A program made the position numbers and the translations under genes. A stretch of 64,000 nucleotides of DNA from Mycobacterium dioxanotrophicus (GTDB lineage Bacteria > Actinomycetota > Actinomycetes > Mycobacteriales > Mycobacteriaceae): the NCBI RefSeq assembly GCF_002157835.1, contig NZ_CP020809.1, positions 6,262,001 to 6,326,000 of the forward strand. Reading direction: 5' to 3'. Position 1 is the first letter of the stretch; each line of letters starts with the position of its first letter. A model generated the notes under the pieces. It was not told the origin of the DNA. It was given only the letters and a program-made list of their open reading frames with translations, and did no database searches. Positions 60,246 through 64,000 of the stretch are shown here, piece by piece.

Positions 60246-61462
60246 GCCGCGAGCTCCACCACCAGATGCCGGATGCCGGTGTGCCGGTTGCTGCGGGTCC
60301 ATTCGACGGGCTGGACCAGTCGGGCCGACGAGAACCGCTCAAGCAGTTCTTCGAACAGCACGCGTAGTTCCAGCCGGGCCAGATTGGCGCCGAGGCAGTA
60401 GTGAACGCCGTACCCGAAGCCCAAGTGCGGGTTGGGTTTACGCGTGATGTCGAAAACGTCCGCGTTGGCGAACACCGATTCGTCGCGGTTGGCCGAACCT
60501 TCCCACACCTGGACCTTCTGCCCGGCCTCGACATCGCAGCCTGCGAGGGACACCGAACGGGTCGCAGTGCGACGCTTCGACGGTGACGGCGAGGTCCAGC
60601 GCACCAGCTCTTCGATCGCTGTGGGCAGCAGCTCAGGATCCGAACGCAACAACTGCAGTTGATCCGGATGCTCGATCAACGCCAACAGGCCGCCCGCGAC
60701 CGCGTTGCGCGTGGTCTCGGCACCCGCGCTGAACAGCAGGCTGAAGAACAGGTACAGCTCTACGTCGGAGAGTGCCGCCGCTTCGTCACCGCGAAAGGCG
60801 TTGGCCACCACCGACAGCATGTCATCGGTCGGGTGTGCCCGCTTGGCGGCGATGAGTTCCTGGCCATAGGTGTACATCCGAGTGCCCGCCTCCTCGGCCG
60901 ACAACTGCCCGACCGACGCCGTGCGGGCCGAGCCGAAGTCGAACTGCGGCTCGATGGCCTCGAAGAGCCAATGCCGTTCAGAATCAGGCACTCCCAGCAG
61001 GATGCAGATCATCTGCATGGGCAGTTCCGCCGCCACGTCGACCAGGAAGTCGAAGGCTTCGCCGACCGAGACGGAATCCAACAGGGCGCGCGCCCGCGTC
61101 CGCAGATCGTCCTCGACACGACGGATCATCCGGGGAGTCAGCCCCGAGCTGACCAGCCGGCGGATCTCGGAGTGCCGCGGGTCGTCCATCATGTTGAGTA
61201 CCTGCCCCGCGATGGACAGGTCCTGCAGCAGGGTTCCACCGAACGGCCGCGAGCCCCCGGTCACCGAGGAAAACGTCGACGGATCTCGCAGCACCGCAAG
61301 GGTTTCAGCGTGGGTGGCCACCGACCAGAAACCCTCGCCGTCGGGCGTGTGTTCCGTCGGCGGGTGCCAGTACACCGGCGCCACCCGCCGGTGTTCGGCG
61401 AACAGCTCATGGGGAAACCCATGAGCGAAATTGTCCAGATCGGTGAGATCTGCCAATGTCAC
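60242..61462 (-). CDS. cyp126: cytochrome P450 (CYP126-like)
   Basis: The 406-aa monooxygenase has the I-helix oxygen motif [17 protein letters not shown], a helix-K ExxR-like segment and the haem loop [19 protein letters not shown] with the axial Cys. It has no N-terminal membrane anchor, as in bacterial soluble P450s. The GTG start overlaps the purB stop. The gene beside purB in M. tuberculosis is CYP126, whose substrate is still unclear; I assign the name on position and length. Confidence 0.9.
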   Translation of the reverse strand: MTLADLTDLDNFAHGFPHELFAEHRRVAPVYWHPPTEHTPDGEGFWSVATHAETLAVLRDPSTFSSVTGGSRPFGGTLLQDLSIAGQVLNMMDDPRHSEIRRLVSSGLTPRMIRRVEDDLRTRARALLDSVSVGEAFDFLVDVAAELPMQMICILLGVPDSERHWLFEAIEPQFDFGSARTASVGQLSAEEAGTRMYTYGQELIAAKRAHPTDDMLSVVANAFRGDEAAALSDVELYLFFSLLFSAGAETTRNAVAGGLLALIEHPDQLQLLRSDPELLPTAIEELVRWTSPSPSKRRTATRSVSLAGCDVEAGQKVQVWEGSANRDESVFANADVFDITRKPNPHLGFGYGVHYCLGANLARLELRVLFEELLERFSSARLVQPVEWTRSNRHTGIRHLVVELAA

Positions 61463-62877
61463 AAGATGGCACCCGAGGTGTACTTGGCGGCCTCCGGGTA
61501 GCGGCTGACCAGTTCGTCGACGGCCGCGACCACTCCGTCGACCTGTGCGCCCGCGGCTCCCGTGAACGCCTGCCGATCGGCCAGGGCCGTCTCCAGCGCG
61601 ACCCGGTCCAGCGGCAGGCGCGGGTCGGCGGCCAGCCTGTCCAGCAGGTCGGGCTCCTTGCCCTGCTCGCGCATGGCGAGCGCCACCGCCACCGCGTGTT
61701 CCTTGATCACCTCGTGGGCGGCTTCGCGGCCGACCCCGGCGCGGACCGCCGCGATCAGGATGCGGGTGGTGGCCAGGAACGGCAGGTAGCGGTCCAGTTC
61801 CCGCTGGATCACCGCGGGGTAGGCGCCGAATTCGTCGAGCACCGTCAGGATCGTCTCGGTCTGTCCGTCGAGGGCGAAGAACGCGTCGGGCAGCGCGACG
61901 CGGCGCACCACCGAGCAGAACACGTCGCCCTCATTCCATTGCGCTCCGGCCAGTTCCGCGGCCATTGAGGCGTACCCGCGCAGCACCACCTGCAGGCCGT
62001 TGACGCGCTCGCAGGAGCGGGTGTTCATCTTATGCGGCATGGCCGAGGATCCGACCTGCCCCGGCGCGAAGCCTTCGGTCACCAGTTCGTGCCCGGCCAT
62101 CAGCCGGATGGTGTGCGCCAATGATGACGGCCCCGCGCCCAGCTGCACCAGCGCGGACACCACGTCGTGATCCAGCGACCGCGGATACACCTGCCCGACA
62201 CTGGTGAAAACGTCGGTGAATCCCAGGAATTCGGCAACCCGGCGTTCCAGCTCGGCCAGCTTGCCGGTGTCGCCGTCGAACAGGTCGAGCATGTCCTGCG
62301 CGGTGCCCATCGGTCCCTTGATGCCCCGCAGCGGGTACCGGTCGATCAGCTCGCGGACGCGTTGCAGGGCCACCAAGCTTTCCTCGGCCGCCGAGGCGAA
62401 CCGCTTGCCCAGCGTGGTGGCCTGCGCGGCGACGTTGTGACTGCGCCCGGCCATCACCAGGTCGCGGTACACCACGGCACGCTCGGCCAGCCGGGCCACC
62501 ACCGCGACGCCGTGGGCGAACACCAGCTCCAGGGAGCTGCGGATCTGCAGCTGCTCGACGTTTTCGGTGAGGTCGCGGCTGGTCATGCCCTTGTGCACGT
62601 GCTCGTGGCCGGCGAGCGCGTTGAACTCTTCGATGCGGGCCTTCACATCGTGGCGGGTCACCCGTTCGCGGGCGGCGATGGAGGCCAGGTCGACGTTGTC
62701 CAGCACGCGTTCGTAGTCGTCGATCACGCCCTCGGGCACGTCGACGCCCAGCTCGGCCTGGGCACGCAGCACAGCCACCCACAGCCGGCGCTCCGCGACG
62801 ATCTTGGCCTCTGGCGACCAGATCGCGACCATCTCCTCGCTGGCGTAGCGGTTGGCCAGAACATTCGGAATCGTCAC
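61459..62877 (-). CDS. purB: adenylosuccinate lyase PurB
   Basis: The 472-aa lyase has the signature [23 protein letters not shown] near residue 270, [20 protein letters not shown] near 85 and [18 protein letters not shown]. It acts twice in purine synthesis. The start is GTG 62877; a TAAGCT lies 8 nt upstream. It heads the purB-cyp126-SLAC1-DUF1707 operon. Confidence 0.96.
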   Translation of the reverse strand: MTIPNVLANRYASEEMVAIWSPEAKIVAERRLWVAVLRAQAELGVDVPEGVIDDYERVLDNVDLASIAARERVTRHDVKARIEEFNALAGHEHVHKGMTSRDLTENVEQLQIRSSLELVFAHGVAVVARLAERAVVYRDLVMAGRSHNVAAQATTLGKRFASAAEESLVALQRVRELIDRYPLRGIKGPMGTAQDMLDLFDGDTGKLAELERRVAEFLGFTDVFTSVGQVYPRSLDHDVVSALVQLGAGPSSLAHTIRLMAGHELVTEGFAPGQVGSSAMPHKMNTRSCERVNGLQVVLRGYASMAAELAGAQWNEGDVFCSVVRRVALPDAFFALDGQTETILTVLDEFGAYPAVIQRELDRYLPFLATTRILIAAVRAGVGREAAHEVIKEHAVAVALAMREQGKEPDLLDRLAADPRLPLDRVALETALADRQAFTGAAGAQVDGVVAAVDELVSRYPEAAKYTSGAIL

Positions 62878-62927
62878 GAACACACAGCTTACGGGCCAGC
62901 CGGGCGCACCAATGAGACAGTGGACGG

Positions 62928-64000
62928 ATGCACTTCGTCGGGCTCGACCTCGCCTGGGGCGAGAAGAATCAGACCGGTGTCGCGGCGATCGACGCCGACG
63001 GGCGCGTTCTCCACGTCGGCGTGGCCCAGGACGACGACAGCATCGCAGCAACCATCAAGCCGTACGTCAAAGACGACTGCCTGGTGGCCATCGACGCCCC
63101 GCTCATCGTGAAGAACGCCGAAGGCTACCGACCGTGCGAACGCGAGCTGAACCGGGACTTCCAGCGGTTCGACGCCGGCGCGCGCCCCGCGTTCACCGAG
63201 CGGCCCGAGTTCAAGCACCCCCGCGCGGCACGGATCGCCTCCGCGCTCGACCTGGACATAGACCCCGCCTCGTCATCGCACCGACGGGCGATCGAGGTGT
63301 ACCCGCATCCCGCGGCGGTCGTGTTGTTCGGGCTCGACAAGACGCTGAAGTACAAGCGCGGATCTTTCGAGGATCGTCAACGCGAGCTACTGAAACTGAT
63401 GACCCACGTCGAGGAGCTCGACAAGGCGACCCCGCGGCTGCGGGCAAACCGCAGCGTCAGTTGGGTCGAGCTGCGCAAGCGGGTCGAAGCCGCGACGCGC
63501 CCCGGCCAGCTGGACCGCGACGAAGACCCCGTCGACGCCCTGATCTGTGCCTACATCGGGTTGTACTGGTACCACCGGCCGGAGGACGTGACGATCTACG
63601 GTGACGTCGCCTCGGGCTATATCGTCACCCCCTCGCTGCCCGCCGACAGGCTGCCCCGTACCCGCAAACAGCCCGCGGACCAACCGGTGCCGCCGACCGC
63701 GCTGACGGCGCAGAACGCGGTCGCGGAGTACCGCGAACGACGTCCCGCCCTGGTCGCCGCCACCGACCGCTACTTCGCTCTGGTGAAGGGGCTGCTCGAC
63801 GACGCGGGCATCAACTACCTGAGCATCACGGCACGCACCAAGAGCGTCGAATCGTTCGCCGCCAAGGTCGACCGGACCGTCGACGGGCGTCGGCTCTACA
63901 CCGACCCCCTGGTGGAGATCACCGATCAAGTCGGGCTGCGGGTCATCACCTACCTGCGCGAGGACGTCGACACGGTGGCCCATCTGCTGGCCACGGAGAT
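62928..64000 (+). CDS. relZ: DUF429/RNase H-like plus RelA/SpoT fusion (RelZ type), 3' end outside the window
   Basis: At least 357 residues are visible. The N-terminal ~225 residues form an RNase H-like/DUF429 domain (MHFVGLDLAWGEKNQTGVAAIDADGRV; CLVAIDAPLIV; DEDPVDALICAYIGLYW with its Asp pair). After a linker, a RelA/SpoT synthetase domain starts near residue 265 (VAEYRERRPALVAATDRYFALVKGLLDDAGI...ARTKSVESFAAKVDR...EITDQVGLRVITYL). M. smegmatis is known for an RNase HII-(p)ppGpp synthetase fusion, and this gene fits that description. Start ATG 62928. Confidence 0.82.
   Translation, partial: MHFVGLDLAWGEKNQTGVAAIDADGRVLHVGVAQDDDSIAATIKPYVKDDCLVAIDAPLIVKNAEGYRPCERELNRDFQRFDAGARPAFTERPEFKHPRAARIASALDLDIDPASSSHRRAIEVYPHPAAVVLFGLDKTLKYKRGSFEDRQRELLKLMTHVEELDKATPRLRANRSVSWVELRKRVEAATRPGQLDRDEDPVDALICAYIGLYWYHRPEDVTIYGDVASGYIVTPSLPADRLPRTRKQPADQPVPPTALTAQNAVAEYRERRPALVAATDRYFALVKGLLDDAGINYLSITARTKSVESFAAKVDRTVDGRRLYTDPLVEITDQVGLRVITYLREDVDTVAHLLATE

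Overview
The window is high-GC chromosomal DNA of a fast-growing mycobacterium, most likely Mycolicibacterium smegmatis or a close relative. This rests on recognisable proteins in a gene order that matches my memory of the M. tuberculosis Rv0777-Rv0824c block: desA1, dus, LCP protein, phoY2, glnR, mshD, thiX, cysA/sseC, purM, purF, purL, pepC, dyp-encapsulin, purQ/purS, ptrB, purC, cyp126, purB. The orthology is from memory; no search was run. There are no tRNA or rRNA genes, no insertion sequences and no CRISPR. No stretch longer than 300 bp lacks a gene.

Region by region. (1) 1-3560, minus strand: a TetR regulator, a polar amino-acid ABC importer and the start of a gamma-glutamyltransferase, with a double palindromic operator between regulator and importer. 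(2) 3.7-8.6 kb: a DUF732 secreted protein, a divergent MpaB-like oxygenase/TetR pair around a palindrome, a small exported protein, then desA1 and dus. (3) 8.8-18.5 kb: a large LCP cell-wall ligase; phosphate sensing and uptake (phoY2 on plus, pstSCAB on minus) with a PHO-box-like direct repeat before both phoY2 and pstS; a MarR/oxidoreductase pair lies between them. (4) 17.5-23.7 kb: glnR-mshD (nitrogen control, mycothiol) divergent from lmeA-thiX, then a sulfur operon (DUF4395, cysA, sseC) preceded by a leaderless poly-cysteine leader ORF whose Cys codons are complementary to the downstream ribosome-binding site. A tiny membrane ORF, a nitrobindin-like protein and two paralogous Pro-rich lipoproteins follow. 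(5) 24.4-42.9 kb: folate/Fe-S related genes, purM, purF, an orphan MCE protein, a PPOX protein, an APC-like permease, the purL-hydrolase-CPBP operon, an antiporter and an aminopeptidase. (6) 43.0-44.9 kb: a Dyp peroxidase and its encapsulin shell. (7) 45.0-48.7 kb: a four-gene, lower-GC cassette with an EspC-like type VII secretion substrate, a WxG-containing partner, a four-TM protein and a beta-propeller lipoprotein. It looks like an accessory insertion between the encapsulin and purQ. (8) 48.8-64 kb: purQ-purS, an MBL hydrolase, a flavoprotein, glutathione peroxidase, a TetR/DoxX pair, purC-ptrB, the purB-cyp126-SLAC1-DUF1707 operon, and the start of a DUF429/RNase H-like plus RelA/SpoT fusion (relZ type).

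Purine biosynthesis is dispersed as separate operons (purFM, purL, purSQ, purC, purB), each carrying unrelated passengers. Many genes have a TANNNT -10 motif only 6-7 nt before an ATG or GTG, which indicates leaderless transcripts. Tight ATGA/GTGA stop-start overlaps are common.
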